DNA of 6,271 nt from Gammaproteobacteria bacterium. GTDB lineage: Bacteria; Pseudomonadota; Gammaproteobacteria; S144-34. The DNA is taken from contig WFOW01000251.1 in assembly GCA_015487895.1 (NCBI GenBank), positions 1 through 6,271 on the forward strand, written 5' to 3'. The position numbers were made by a program, and so were the translations under genes. Positions within the stretch are counted from its first letter, which is position 1. Each line of letters begins with the position of its first letter. The notes beneath the pieces were generated by a model that did no database searches, was not told the DNA's origin, and saw nothing but the letters and a program-made list of their open reading frames with translations. Positions 1-5,783 of the stretch are shown piece by piece.

Positions 1-148
1 CGCCCCCGCGCCCCCGCCCCATATCCGCGCGCTTCATGAGGGTACGTCAAGGGCCAGGCGGCCGCCACCCGTACCGGCGCTTCGGGCACCCCTGCGCGAG
101 GCAGCCCAGCACCCGCTCGGCAGCAAGGCGTGCGCGCCGGAACGCCCA
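1..148. other. Left-edge non-coding stretch with nested inverted repeat
   Basis: I see no supportable gene here. A plus-strand frame is open from the left edge to a TGA at 37-39 and would encode only about a dozen Pro/Ala-rich residues. It could be the tail of a gene lying to the left, but nothing confirms that. Downstream of the lipoprotein stop (on the minus strand) lies an inverted repeat, GGTACG at 41-46 with CGTACC at 70-75, enclosing the 10-bp palindrome GGCGGCCGCC at 57-66. It could fold in the 3' end of the lipoprotein transcript. It has no T tract, so I do not call it an intrinsic terminator. Bases 1-20 are C-rich, giving three runs of four or five G on the minus strand. Confidence 0.4.
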
Positions 149-691
149 TCAGAACGGCTCCTCGTCCTCCGCCAGCGCCTCGTCGCCCTCGTCCTTTGCC
201 GCAGATGAAGGGGCCGACGCGCCGGTGCCCGCCTCTGCCGGCGCCGCGGGCGCGGGCTCCGTCCGCGGCTCCGGCTCGCGCCGTGCGGCACCCACCGGCA
301 CGAGCTTGACCTTCACAGGGTTCGGCACGAGCTCGAGCATGGCCCCGGAGCCGGCGTCCACCGCAGCGCCGATGAGACCGCCGAAGATGACGTTGCCCGC
401 CATGCCGGCCGCGCCCGCACCGGCCACCTGGTTGGTGACCTGCACCTCCACCGGCTCGTAGCCGGGCTTCTCGATGTGCACGACGAAGCTCTCCTTGCGC
501 TTCTTCCTGAGCGTGCACGGCGTGCGGCAGGTCTCTCCGGTGGAAAGCCGCACGTGGGCCCCCGGCGGATCGCTCTCCACCACGAAAGCCTCGCTCGTCC
601 CGCGGGTGATCGTCGCGCAGCCGCCCGCCGCCGCCGCGAGCGGCAGCAGGCAGAGCAGCGACGGCCTCTTCATGCCCTTGCCATATCGCAT
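149..691 (-). CDS. Small PEGA-domain lipoprotein
   Basis: This is a predicted 180-residue lipoprotein of unknown role, probably anchored in the envelope. Residues 7-24 form a basic then hydrophobic signal peptide ending in the lipobox Ala-Gly-Gly-Cys, with Cys25 as the likely lipidated residue. Residues 34-86 match the PEGA pattern, with SDPPGAHVRL followed by a Thr-Pro-Cys turn, then FVVHIEKPGYEPVEV. Cys55 and Cys59 are close enough to form a disulfide. Residues 90-118 are a glycine-zipper-like stretch, followed by PNPVKVKL, an arrangement known from a widespread family of short proteobacterial PEGA lipoproteins. From about residue 135 to the end comes a Pro/Ala tail that turns acidic (EALAEDEEPF) and is probably disordered. 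I chose the ATG at 691 because AGGAGG (700-705) lies 8 nt upstream; the ATG at 697 is too close to it and the ATG at 673 would be a leaderless-length alternative. The gene stands alone in this window, so its context gives no function. PEGA domains are generally thought to be surface or wall-associated, but the ligand is unknown. Confidence 0.88.
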   Translation of the reverse strand: MRYGKGMKRPSLLCLLPLAAAAGGCATITRGTSEAFVVESDPPGAHVRLSTGETCRTPCTLRKKRKESFVVHIEKPGYEPVEVQVTNQVAGAGAAGMAGNVIFGGLIGAAVDAGSGAMLELVPNPVKVKLVPVGAARREPEPRTEPAPAAPAEAGTGASAPSSAAKDEGDEALAEDEEPF

Positions 692-720
692 AGCCATCTC
701 CTCCTCGCATCCGCGTGGCA

Positions 721-737
721 CCTGCCCCAAAGGCAGG
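721..737 (-). promoter_or_regulatory. Leader hairpin upstream of the lipoprotein gene
   Basis: The inverted repeat CCTGCC (721-726) and GGCAGG (732-737) with a 5-base loop would form a 6-bp stem in the lipoprotein mRNA, about 15 bases upstream of its AGGAGG ribosome binding site. The structure is seen directly; a regulatory effect on translation or mRNA stability is only a possibility. Confidence 0.3.
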
Positions 738-792
738 GTCTCCAGGGGAAAAGGCGGCGGATGGCGCCACGGCGTGCTCGCCGCAGCCCGAC

Positions 793-810
793 CGGATGGT
801 CGGCCATCCG
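793..810. repeat. 7-bp inverted repeat with 4-base loop
   Basis: CGGATGG at 793-799 pairs with CCATCCG at 804-810 around TCGG. It lies in the intergenic gap, roughly 100 bp upstream of the lipoprotein start. No T tract follows on either strand, so it is either an operator-like site or simply a structured spacer. No known binding site is recognised. Confidence 0.3.
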
Positions 811-944
811 TCCCGCGCCGTGCCCGTCCATCAAGGACGCAGAGGGAAGACCGCGCCTTACACGTGGGTGCTCGGCATCCCTCGGGCGCGCGGGCGCCTC
901 GCGCGGGAGAAGGCTAGGCTCGGGAGCGGAACGGAAAGGTGATC

Positions 945-975
945 GGCAGGCCTGCCGTGCCGCCGGCGGCACGGC
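945..975. repeat. Two overlapping perfect palindromes
   Basis: GGCAGGCCTGCC (945-956) is a perfect 12-bp palindrome. It overlaps by three bases a perfect 22-bp palindrome at 954-975, centred between 964 and 965 with core GCCGCCGGCGGC. The larger one could fold as an 8- to 10-bp GC stem in RNA from either strand. It lies about 90 bp past the stop of the binding-protein gene, so it may protect or end that transcript. No T tract follows on the minus strand, which argues against a classical intrinsic terminator. Confidence 0.45.
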
Positions 976-1065
976 GAACGCAAGGACAGGATCGAACCGT
1001 CCCGGCGCGCGGAAGGGGCCGCCCCGCTCCGGGAGGGACGCGGTTGCGGCCTTCGGGGCTCGGGC

Positions 1066-1917
1066 TCAGTCCTGGTGGAACCCCCAGACGGAGCGCAGGA
1101 GGCGCTCGAGGCCGCGGTACTCGGCGTCGGTGGCGGGCACGAAGCCTCTCCTGGCGCCCCCGATGGAGGCGAGCACCTTGGCGGCGATCTCGGTGTCGCT
1201 GGTGGCGATGAGGGCCTCGCGCAGCTTGCGGCGGGTTTCGGCGTCCACCTCCCTGGTGATGGAGAAGCCGCGGTCCGGGATGTTTCTGTCGATCACGGCG
1301 AGCACGCGCAGCCCCTTCTTGGCATCGTCCGGCACCTTTCTGTCCCAGAACTTGTCGCGGAAGACGCTCGCGGCGGATTTGCCCTTCTTCAGGCACATGA
1401 GGGCGTGGCGGAAGCTCTTGACCGGTATGACGATGGGCTGACGCGCGGGGTTGGAGAACTCGTCGGCGAAGGACAGCGTCGCGAGGTTGGGCGAGGCGGG
1501 ACCGCACACGCGCTTGCCGACGAGGTCGGAGACCTTGCCGATCCTGGCGTCCTCGCGCACGACGACGTAGAAGCGCAGCTTGCCCGGGAGCTTGGCGAGC
1601 ACCGTGTGGTCGAGGTGCTTGAGGCGCCAGGCGATGAAGTGCGGCCCGTCGAAGAGCATGTCGTATTCGCCGGCGCGCATCTTGTTGGCGTACTCGAGGA
1701 AGCTGCGCGCCGGCACGAGCCGGATCTCGCGGCCGGACTTCCGCGACAGGTAATCCACGAGGGGCTGGAAGTTGCGCCGCGTGACGTCGGGCGGCTGCGT
1801 GGGCGGCGTCGAGAAGACAATGGCCCCCTCGCCTCCCGCGCCCTGCGCGGCCGCCGGCAGCAGGGCGGCCGCGAGCGCGAGGGCGGAAATCACCCTGACG
1901 GCGGTCCGGCTCGACAT
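1066..1917 (-). CDS. PhnD-type periplasmic solute-binding protein
   Basis: This predicted 283-residue secreted protein belongs to the family of phosphate/phosphite/phosphonate ABC-transporter binding proteins (Phosphonate-bd fold). Residues 1-24 are a signal peptide: basic N-terminus, then ISALALAAALLPAAA, with cleavage likely near Ala24 or Ala27. The mature protein opens with GAIVFSTPP, a beta strand typical of the fold. There follow the LVDYLSRKSGREIRLVPA segment, MRAGEYDMLFDGPHF (the usual 'cell of the first lobe' pattern with Asp and Gly), and VGKRVCGPASPNLATL, matching the second-lobe entry loop. The C-terminal half is helical and Arg/Lys-rich. The ATG at 1917 has AGGGAGG at 1923-1929, 5 nt upstream; an in-frame ATG at 1989 would add residues without signal character. 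It lies 78 bp downstream of gpmI on the same strand and may be co-transcribed with it. No permease or ATPase gene is present here, so the ligand cannot be assigned. Such orphan homologues may bind other small ligands or act as sensors. Confidence 0.88.
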   Translation of the reverse strand: MSSRTAVRVISALALAAALLPAAAQGAGGEGAIVFSTPPTQPPDVTRRNFQPLVDYLSRKSGREIRLVPARSFLEYANKMRAGEYDMLFDGPHFIAWRLKHLDHTVLAKLPGKLRFYVVVREDARIGKVSDLVGKRVCGPASPNLATLSFADEFSNPARQPIVIPVKSFRHALMCLKKGKSAASVFRDKFWDRKVPDDAKKGLRVLAVIDRNIPDRGFSITREVDAETRRKLREALIATSDTEIAAKVLASIGGARRGFVPATDAEYRGLERLLRSVWGFHQD

Positions 1918-1995
1918 GACATCCTCCCTAATCCGATCGCCCGGTCCCTCCTGTGTGCAGGTCTTGCCCCCCCAGGCGGGACGTCGCACCTCCGC

Positions 1996-3594
1996 TCAGG
2001 CGCTTCCGCCGCCCGCCGCACGCGCACCGCCCGTCTCCTCGCGCGCCGGCACGGGAGCGGGCCCGAGCAGCAGCGAGCGGCCGGTCATGGCCTTGGGCTG
2101 GGGCAGCCCCATGAGCTGAAGCACGGTGGGAGCGACGCTCGAGAGCCCCGCACCCGTGGTCAGGCGCCACGGCACCTCGTCGACGATCAGGCACGGGACG
2201 GGATAGGTGGTGTGCTGGGTGTGCGGCTCGCCCGTGACAGGATCGACCATCTCGTCGCAGTTGCCGTGGTCGGCGGTGAGCACCACGGAGTAGCCGGCGG
2301 CGACGGCCGCGTCGAGCACGCGCCCGACCTCGCGGTCGAGCGTCTCGACGGCGCGGATGACGGCCTCGCGCACCGCCGTGTGCCCGACCATGTCGCCGTT
2401 GGCGAAGTTGACGACGACCAGGCTGTAGCGCCGCGTGCGCAGGGCCTCGATCACGGCGTCGGCGATCTGGGGAGCGCTCATCTCCGGCGCCTGGTCGTAG
2501 GTGGCCACGCGCGGCGAAGGGATCATGATCCGGTCCTCGCCCGGGAAGGGCTGCTCGCGACCGCCGTTGATGAAGAAGGTCACATGCGCGTACTTCTCGG
2601 TCTCGGCGCAGTGGAACTGCCGCAGCCCCGCCTCGCTCACCACGGCGCCGAGGGTGGTGCGCGGGCGCTCGGGGGCGAAGGCCACCGGCAGCCCGAAGCG
2701 CGGGTCGTACTCGGTCAGGCAGGTCACGCGCACAGGCTCGAAGCCCGGGCGCTCGAAGTGCTCGAAGTCGCGCTGCGAGAGCGCGGCGGTGAGCTGGCGC
2801 GGGCGGTCGTTGCGGAAGTTGAAGAACACGACCTCGTCGCCGGCGGCGATGCGCGGCGTGCCCTCGACGACGGTGGGCCGGATGAACTCGTCGCCCTCGC
2901 CGGCGGCGTAGGCCGCCTCGATGGCGGCACGGGCATCCGAGGCCTGGCGGCCCTCACCTCGCACCAGCGCCGCCCAGGCCGCGCGTGTGCGCTCCCAGCG
3001 GCGGTCGCGGTCCATGGCGTAGTAGCGCCCGACCACCGTAGCGATGACGCCGCCCGTGCCCTCGAGCGCGCCTTCGACAAGCGGCAGGTAGCCGAGCGCC
3101 GAGCGCGGGGGCGTGTCGCGTCCGTCCGTGATCATATGCACCACGGGCGCCACCCCGGCGCGGCGCGCGAGCTCGACGAGCGCCAGCAGGTGGCGGACGT
3201 GGCTGTGGACGCCGCCGTCGGAGACCAGCCCCAGCAGGTGCAGGGGACGGCCTGCGGCGCGGGCGCGCCCTGCCGCCTCCAGCAGCACCCGGTTGCTGTA
3301 GAAGCTTCCGTCGGCGATGGCATCGTCGATACGGACGAGATCCTGGCGGATGACCGATCCGCAGCCGATGGTCAGGTGCCCGACCTCGGAGTTGCCCATC
3401 TGGCCCTCCGGCAGGCCCACGGCGCGCCCCGAGGCCTCCAGCACCGTGTGCGGGTGGCGCGCGAAGTACTCGTCGAAGCGCGGCGTGCGCGCCTCGCATA
3501 CGGCGTTGTTGCGCCGGCTCGGGTTGACCCCGAAACCGTCGAGGACGATGAGGACCACCGGCCGGCGGGGCGGGCGGTCGGAGAAGGCTTCCAT
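1996..3594 (-). CDS. gpmI: 2,3-bisphosphoglycerate-independent phosphoglycerate mutase
   Basis: This cytoplasmic, Mn-dependent enzyme interconverts 3-phosphoglycerate and 2-phosphoglycerate in glycolysis and gluconeogenesis. At 532 residues it is close to the family's usual 510-550. The alkaline-phosphatase-type half is split by the phosphotransferase domain, as expected. Visible residues include Asp19 in VLDGFG; the phosphoserine nucleophile Ser69 in GNSEVGH; SDGGVHSH at 125-132; TDGRDTPP at 156-163; and GRYYAMDRD at 189-197. The second metal site is represented by Asp401 and His405 (NGDMVGH), Asp442-His443 (TADHGN) and His461 (HTQHTTYP). All catalytic residues appear intact. The ATG at 3594 is chosen because family proteins begin shortly before the PVVLIVLDGFG strand. 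The frame stays open upstream to 3729, but that would overlap the divergent gene and looks unlike the family. No strong ribosome binding site precedes 3594. About 25 Ala/Gly/Pro-rich residues after the GRSLL motif form an unusual, probably disordered tail. Identification is very secure. Confidence 0.97.
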   Translation of the reverse strand: MEAFSDRPPRRPVVLIVLDGFGVNPSRRNNAVCEARTPRFDEYFARHPHTVLEASGRAVGLPEGQMGNSEVGHLTIGCGSVIRQDLVRIDDAIADGSFYSNRVLLEAAGRARAAGRPLHLLGLVSDGGVHSHVRHLLALVELARRAGVAPVVHMITDGRDTPPRSALGYLPLVEGALEGTGGVIATVVGRYYAMDRDRRWERTRAAWAALVRGEGRQASDARAAIEAAYAAGEGDEFIRPTVVEGTPRIAAGDEVVFFNFRNDRPRQLTAALSQRDFEHFERPGFEPVRVTCLTEYDPRFGLPVAFAPERPRTTLGAVVSEAGLRQFHCAETEKYAHVTFFINGGREQPFPGEDRIMIPSPRVATYDQAPEMSAPQIADAVIEALRTRRYSLVVVNFANGDMVGHTAVREAVIRAVETLDREVGRVLDAAVAAGYSVVLTADHGNCDEMVDPVTGEPHTQHTTYPVPCLIVDEVPWRLTTGAGLSSVAPTVLQLMGLPQPKAMTGRSLLLGPAPVPAREETGGARAAGGGSA

Positions 3595-3625
3595 GGGCTG
3601 GCTGCTCGTTCGGGCTCGGTCGGAC

Positions 3626-3642
3626 GGCCGCGGCGCGCGGCC
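3626..3642. repeat. 7-bp inverted repeat in the divergent intergenic gap
   Basis: GGCCGCG (3626-3632) and CGCGGCC (3636-3642) form a perfect inverted repeat with a 3-base spacer. It lies in the predicted leader of gpmI and at the position where a -35 box would be expected for the plus-strand gene. It could be a leader hairpin or a protein-binding site. No known operator is recognised. Confidence 0.3.
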
Positions 3643-3650
3643 CCTTGTCC

Positions 3651-3656
3651 TACAAT
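3651..3656 (+). promoter_or_regulatory. -10-like element for the PilZ-like gene
   Basis: TACAAT matches the sigma-70 -10 consensus at five of six positions and is AT-rich against a GC-rich background. It lies about 60 bp before the ATG at 3717. No acceptable -35 box is found 16-18 bp upstream, where the GC inverted repeat lies, so an activator or a different sigma factor may be involved. Assigned from pattern only. Confidence 0.35.
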
Positions 3657-3660
3657 CTGC

Positions 3661-3669
3661 ATCATAGCA
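3661..3669 (-). promoter_or_regulatory. Extended -10-like element for gpmI
   Basis: On the minus strand these bases read TGCTATGAT: TATGAT matches five of six -10 consensus positions and is preceded by the TGn of an extended -10 promoter. This would give a gpmI leader of about 60 nt. No good -35 is visible, which is tolerable for extended -10 promoters. It overlaps closely with the opposing plus-strand element at 3651-3656, so the two transcription units may compete for polymerase. Confidence 0.4.
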
Positions 3670-3716
3670 CGGCGCACCGCGCGCCCGACGAGTAAGGAAG
3701 CCGCGGAAAGGACGGG

Positions 3717-5501
3717 ATGGCACCCGCACGCTTCAGCGTCCCCTTCGGCTTCACGTTGCCGGAGCGCCGGGCGCCGGCACGGCGCCCGCCGGAGCCGGAG
3801 GCGCTGGCGCGGTGGCTTGCCGAGCTGCCGCTGGCCAACGTCTCTGCCACCGGACGCCAGGTCCACGAGGCCCTGTATCGGCTGAACCGCATCGCGCTCG
3901 AGCCGCGCCGGCGGCTGGCGCTCGCGCGCGCCTTCGCCGCGGCCGTGGAGCCCGTGGTCGAGCAGCTCAGGCGCCGCTACGTCGGCCAGCCCTTGCCGCT
4001 GCGCGGGCGCGCAGCGAAGGCCGCCAAGGCCGCCCGCCTGCTGACGGGAGAGCTCGCCACCGCGTTCCGGGTGACGGTCACGGAGGCAACCGAGGATGGG
4101 GCGCTCGGCCCCGCGCAGGCCGACCCGGCAGCGCTCCCGGCGTTGACCGAAGCGCTCATCTGGACCGTGCGCGAGCTGCTCGAGCACTACCTCGTCTACG
4201 CGCCGGAGCCGGGCGAGGTCTGGCGCGCCTTGCACCGGATCTACGCCTACGCCGAGCACGCGGGGCGCCTGGGGCGCGATACGCTCGCCGCGCAGGTCGC
4301 CTACCGGCGCGCGGTGGCGCTCTCGCTCGCCCAGCCGCACCAGCTCCTGCCCGGCGAGGCCCTGGAGGTGGACGCGCTGCTGCTCGCCTGGGCCGAGCGT
4401 GTCGAGATCCTCGAACGCACCCCCGACGCGGGCGACTTCTGCCTCGACCTCGCCACCGCCAACCCGCCCTACCGCGCCGCCTCGCGCGGCGAGACGCGCG
4501 GCGCCGACACGCGCACCGTGGCGCTGCACAGGCTGCTCGACGCGGTGCACGGGCGCCTGAAGGAGATCCGCGCCGAGGCCACGCGACACGACGGCCGCCT
4601 GCGGCTGGCCCGCCGCCAGGAGCGCGACCGCCTGCGGCGGCTCGCACGCGCCTGGGGCGCCCCGCCGAGGCGCCAGGCCGAGCGCCATATCCGCCTCGGG
4701 CGCATCGAGATGGCGGGCGGCCTCAGCGCCGTGCACCACCACGTCACGGGCGGGCGCCCCTTCACGCCGGAGCTCGACGAGATCCGCATCCACCGCGCCG
4801 ACCTCGAGTCGCTCTCGGGCAGGCTCAGCCTGGTGCCGAAGGACTTCGAGCCCTGGCGGCTCGAGGAGGAGGAGACGCGCCTCGCCACGGGCATCGTGCG
4901 CCCGCGCACCTCCGACTTCGACCCCGACCGCAACGTGCTCGACATGTGGTCCAAGATCTACGCCACGCGCGTGCAGCAGGACCCGGGCGAGACGCGCTAT
5001 CCGCTGCAGCCCTGGCAGCAGCGGAACATCGGCCCCGGGGGCATCGGCGTCTTCTGCCTCGAGGAGTGCGCCGTCGGGGTGCGCACCGGCGAGCTCGTCG
5101 CCTTCCGCCCGCAGGAGGGCGAGCCGTGGGCGGTGGGGGTAGTGCGCTGGCTGCGCGCGCCGCGCGAGGCGGCGGTGGAGCTCGGCGTGCAGCGCATCGC
5201 CGGAGAGGCGCGCGGCATCGCCGTGCGCGCCGTCGCCGGCGCCGGCGAGGGCAGCGAGTACTTCCGCGCGCTGCTGGTGCCGGCGGGCGAGCCCGAGGAG
5301 CCGGGGCATCTGCTGGTGATGCCGCCGGCGGTCTACGACGTCGGCACGCGCGTGGTGCTCAACCTGGGCGAGCGGCTGTGCTACGCGCGCCTGACGCAGG
5401 TGACCGATGCGACCTCGGGCTATGCCTGCTTCGCCTATGTGATGATCGATGCGCCCAGAGGGGAGCAGGAACGCATCGAGGCGTTGCGCCAGGTGCTGTA
5501 A
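3717..5501 (+). CDS. PilZ-like domain protein, possible c-di-GMP-related regulator
   Basis: This predicted 594-residue protein is soluble, with no signal peptide or membrane segment. The N-terminal and middle parts (about 20-330) are mostly amphipathic helix. They carry features I associate with large PilZ-type proteins of Gammaproteobacteria: an early WLAELPLANV segment, LNRIALEPRRRLALAR, and VWRALHRIYAYAEHAG around residue 165, followed by a YRRAVALSLAQPHQLLPGE stretch. Residues 280-325 are strongly basic. The C-terminal part (about 430-585) is beta-rich. NIGPGGIGVF at 437-446 resembles the (D/N)xSxxG motif of PilZ, with Ser replaced by Gly. It is followed by WAVGVVRW (471-478) and VELGVQ (487-492), matching the end of a PilZ barrel. 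The usual RxxxR motif is not evident, so c-di-GMP binding may be altered or lost. The ATG at 3717 follows AAAGGA (3707-3712) with suitable spacing. The gene is divergent from gpmI and followed by a repeat block. Coding status is secure; the domain reading is moderate and the function is inference. Confidence 0.82.
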   Translation: MAPARFSVPFGFTLPERRAPARRPPEPEALARWLAELPLANVSATGRQVHEALYRLNRIALEPRRRLALARAFAAAVEPVVEQLRRRYVGQPLPLRGRAAKAAKAARLLTGELATAFRVTVTEATEDGALGPAQADPAALPALTEALIWTVRELLEHYLVYAPEPGEVWRALHRIYAYAEHAGRLGRDTLAAQVAYRRAVALSLAQPHQLLPGEALEVDALLLAWAERVEILERTPDAGDFCLDLATANPPYRAASRGETRGADTRTVALHRLLDAVHGRLKEIRAEATRHDGRLRLARRQERDRLRRLARAWGAPPRRQAERHIRLGRIEMAGGLSAVHHHVTGGRPFTPELDEIRIHRADLESLSGRLSLVPKDFEPWRLEEEETRLATGIVRPRTSDFDPDRNVLDMWSKIYATRVQQDPGETRYPLQPWQQRNIGPGGIGVFCLEECAVGVRTGELVAFRPQEGEPWAVGVVRWLRAPREAAVELGVQRIAGEARGIAVRAVAGAGEGSEYFRALLVPAGEPEEPGHLLVMPPAVYDVGTRVVLNLGERLCYARLTQVTDATSGYACFAYVMIDAPRGEQERIEALRQVL

Positions 5502-5509
5502 GTTCGCGG

Positions 5510-5558
5510 GAGACGGGTTACGGGTTACGGGTGACGGGTGACGGGTGACGGGTGACGG
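5510..5558 (+). repeat. Heptanucleotide tandem repeat, 7 units
   Basis: Seven consecutive 7-bp units start 9 bp after the PilZ-like stop codon: GAGACGG once, GTTACGG twice, then GTGACGG four times. The consensus is G(T)(G/T)ACGG. The corresponding place before the second composite copy (6028-6041) has only two units, GTTACGG and GTGACGG, so unit number differs between copies. This is consistent with slippage. Similar heptamer tracts are known from several bacterial groups; no function is established here. Confidence 0.9.
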
Positions 5559-5596
5559 GCAACTGTACACCGTAGGCTGCAAACTGTAGCCCGCCT

Positions 5597-5656
5597 GTGG
5601 GAGCGGCATCTTGCCGCGACCGGAAAGCTGAGGAATCGCGGCTGGAAGCCGCTTGT
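5597..5656. repeat. Head-to-head REP-like hairpin pair (BIME-like)
   Basis: The first hairpin has stem GCGGCA (5603-5608) and TGCCGC (5612-5617) around TCT, embedded in GTGGGAGCGGC...GCCGCGACC. The second has stem GCGGCT (5638-5643) and AGCCGC (5647-5652) around GGA. Read on the minus strand, the second becomes CAAGCGGCTTCCAGCCGCGA, the same AGCGGC-loop-GCCGCGA design as the first. Two REP-like units in opposite orientation separated by a short linker are the hallmark of a bacterial interspersed mosaic element. The AGCGGC...GCCGCGA type is familiar from Pseudomonas- and Xanthomonas-like genomes. The same pair recurs in copy B at 6086-6140, with one stem pair lost (G6126 opposite A6140). Confidence 0.7.
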
Positions 5657-5681
5657 ATAGTGCACGGGAGACGGGTGACAG

Positions 5682-5754
5682 GTGACGGGAAGATCAAAGG
5701 GCCGCGCCCGAAGGGCGCACCGGCCCTCGCCTCCCGACGCCCGCCTCCCGTCAC
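5682..5754. repeat. Inverted repeat enclosing a GC hairpin
   Basis: GTGACGGGA (5682-5690) and TCCCGTCAC (5746-5754) form a perfect 9-bp inverted repeat. Within it lies a hairpin with inner stem GCGCCC (5704-5709) and GGGCGC (5713-5718) around GAA, and outer stem AGGGCC (5698-5703) with GGCCCT (5722-5727). The identical structure is present in copy B at 6170-6242. A shortened relative at 5844-5858 keeps an inner hairpin with a different stem sequence. No T tract follows. Confidence 0.6.
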
Positions 5755-5763
5755 TTTCGGCTG

Positions 5764-5783
5764 TGGAAGGGGCTTCCAGCCCC
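5764..5783. repeat. Two mutually exclusive hairpins in 20 bp
   Basis: Stem GGGGCT (5769-5774) and AGCCCC (5778-5783) around TCC has the design of the REP-like hairpins at 5603-5652. The same bases also allow TGGAAG (5764-5769) to pair with CTTCCA (5773-5778) around GGG. The two folds cannot coexist. The sequence recurs at 6252-6271, where the window ends exactly at the last base of the stem. Confidence 0.5.

Larger units (their letters stand above)
692..1065. other. Gene-free stretch between lipoprotein and binding-protein genes
   Basis: These 374 bp hold the leader of the lipoprotein gene and the region past the stop of the binding-protein gene. All open frames crossing it in either direction lack family-like sequence or a ribosome binding site. 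It contains three clear inverted repeats, listed separately (721-737, 793-810 and 945-975). I found no convincing -35/-10 pair for the lipoprotein gene and no hairpin followed by a T tract. Transcription from the upstream gene may therefore end by a Rho-dependent mechanism or continue through. Confidence 0.5.
5552..5783 (+). repeat. Composite repeat element, copy A
   Basis: This 232-bp unit is repeated at 6035-6271. Its first 70 bp (5552-5621) are identical to 6035-6104. A 6-bp segment (5622-5627) is replaced by 11 bp in copy B. The remaining 156 bp (5628-5783) match 6116-6271 with only two substitutions. Inside are, in order, a head-to-head pair of REP-like hairpins (5603-5652), a 9-bp inverted repeat (5682-5690 with 5746-5754) enclosing a GC hairpin (5698-5727), and a third hairpin (5769-5783). 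No coding potential is seen. Confidence 0.93.

Noticed and set aside
1..24. G-quadruplex on the minus strand at the left edge
   Set aside because: Only three runs of four or five G are visible before the window ends, so a four-run quadruplex cannot be shown.
945..975. Intrinsic terminator for the binding-protein gene
   Set aside because: The stem is strong, but no T tract follows on the minus strand, so it is listed only as a palindrome.
476..1441. Plus-strand open frame of 321 codons across the lipoprotein and binding-protein region
   Set aside because: It overlaps two well-supported minus-strand genes, has Arg/Ala-rich composition without motifs, and has no suitable ribosome binding site.
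3595..3729. Upstream start for gpmI at 3729
   Set aside because: It would add 45 residues unlike the family, overlap the start of the divergent gene and place translation across the likely promoter. The start at 3594 fits the family N-terminus.
1075..3885. Very long plus-strand open frame (936 codons) opposite gpmI and the binding-protein gene
   Set aside because: It is antisense to two genes with clear family motifs and intact active-site residues. Its translation is Ala/Gly/Arg/His-biased with no recognisable domain, as expected for stop-poor frames opposite GC-rich genes.
3372..5609. Long minus-strand open frame (745 codons) opposite the PilZ-like gene
   Set aside because: It runs antisense to the plus-strand gene, into the gpmI coding region in another frame, and its start lies inside the repeat block. 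There is no ribosome binding site or domain-like sequence.
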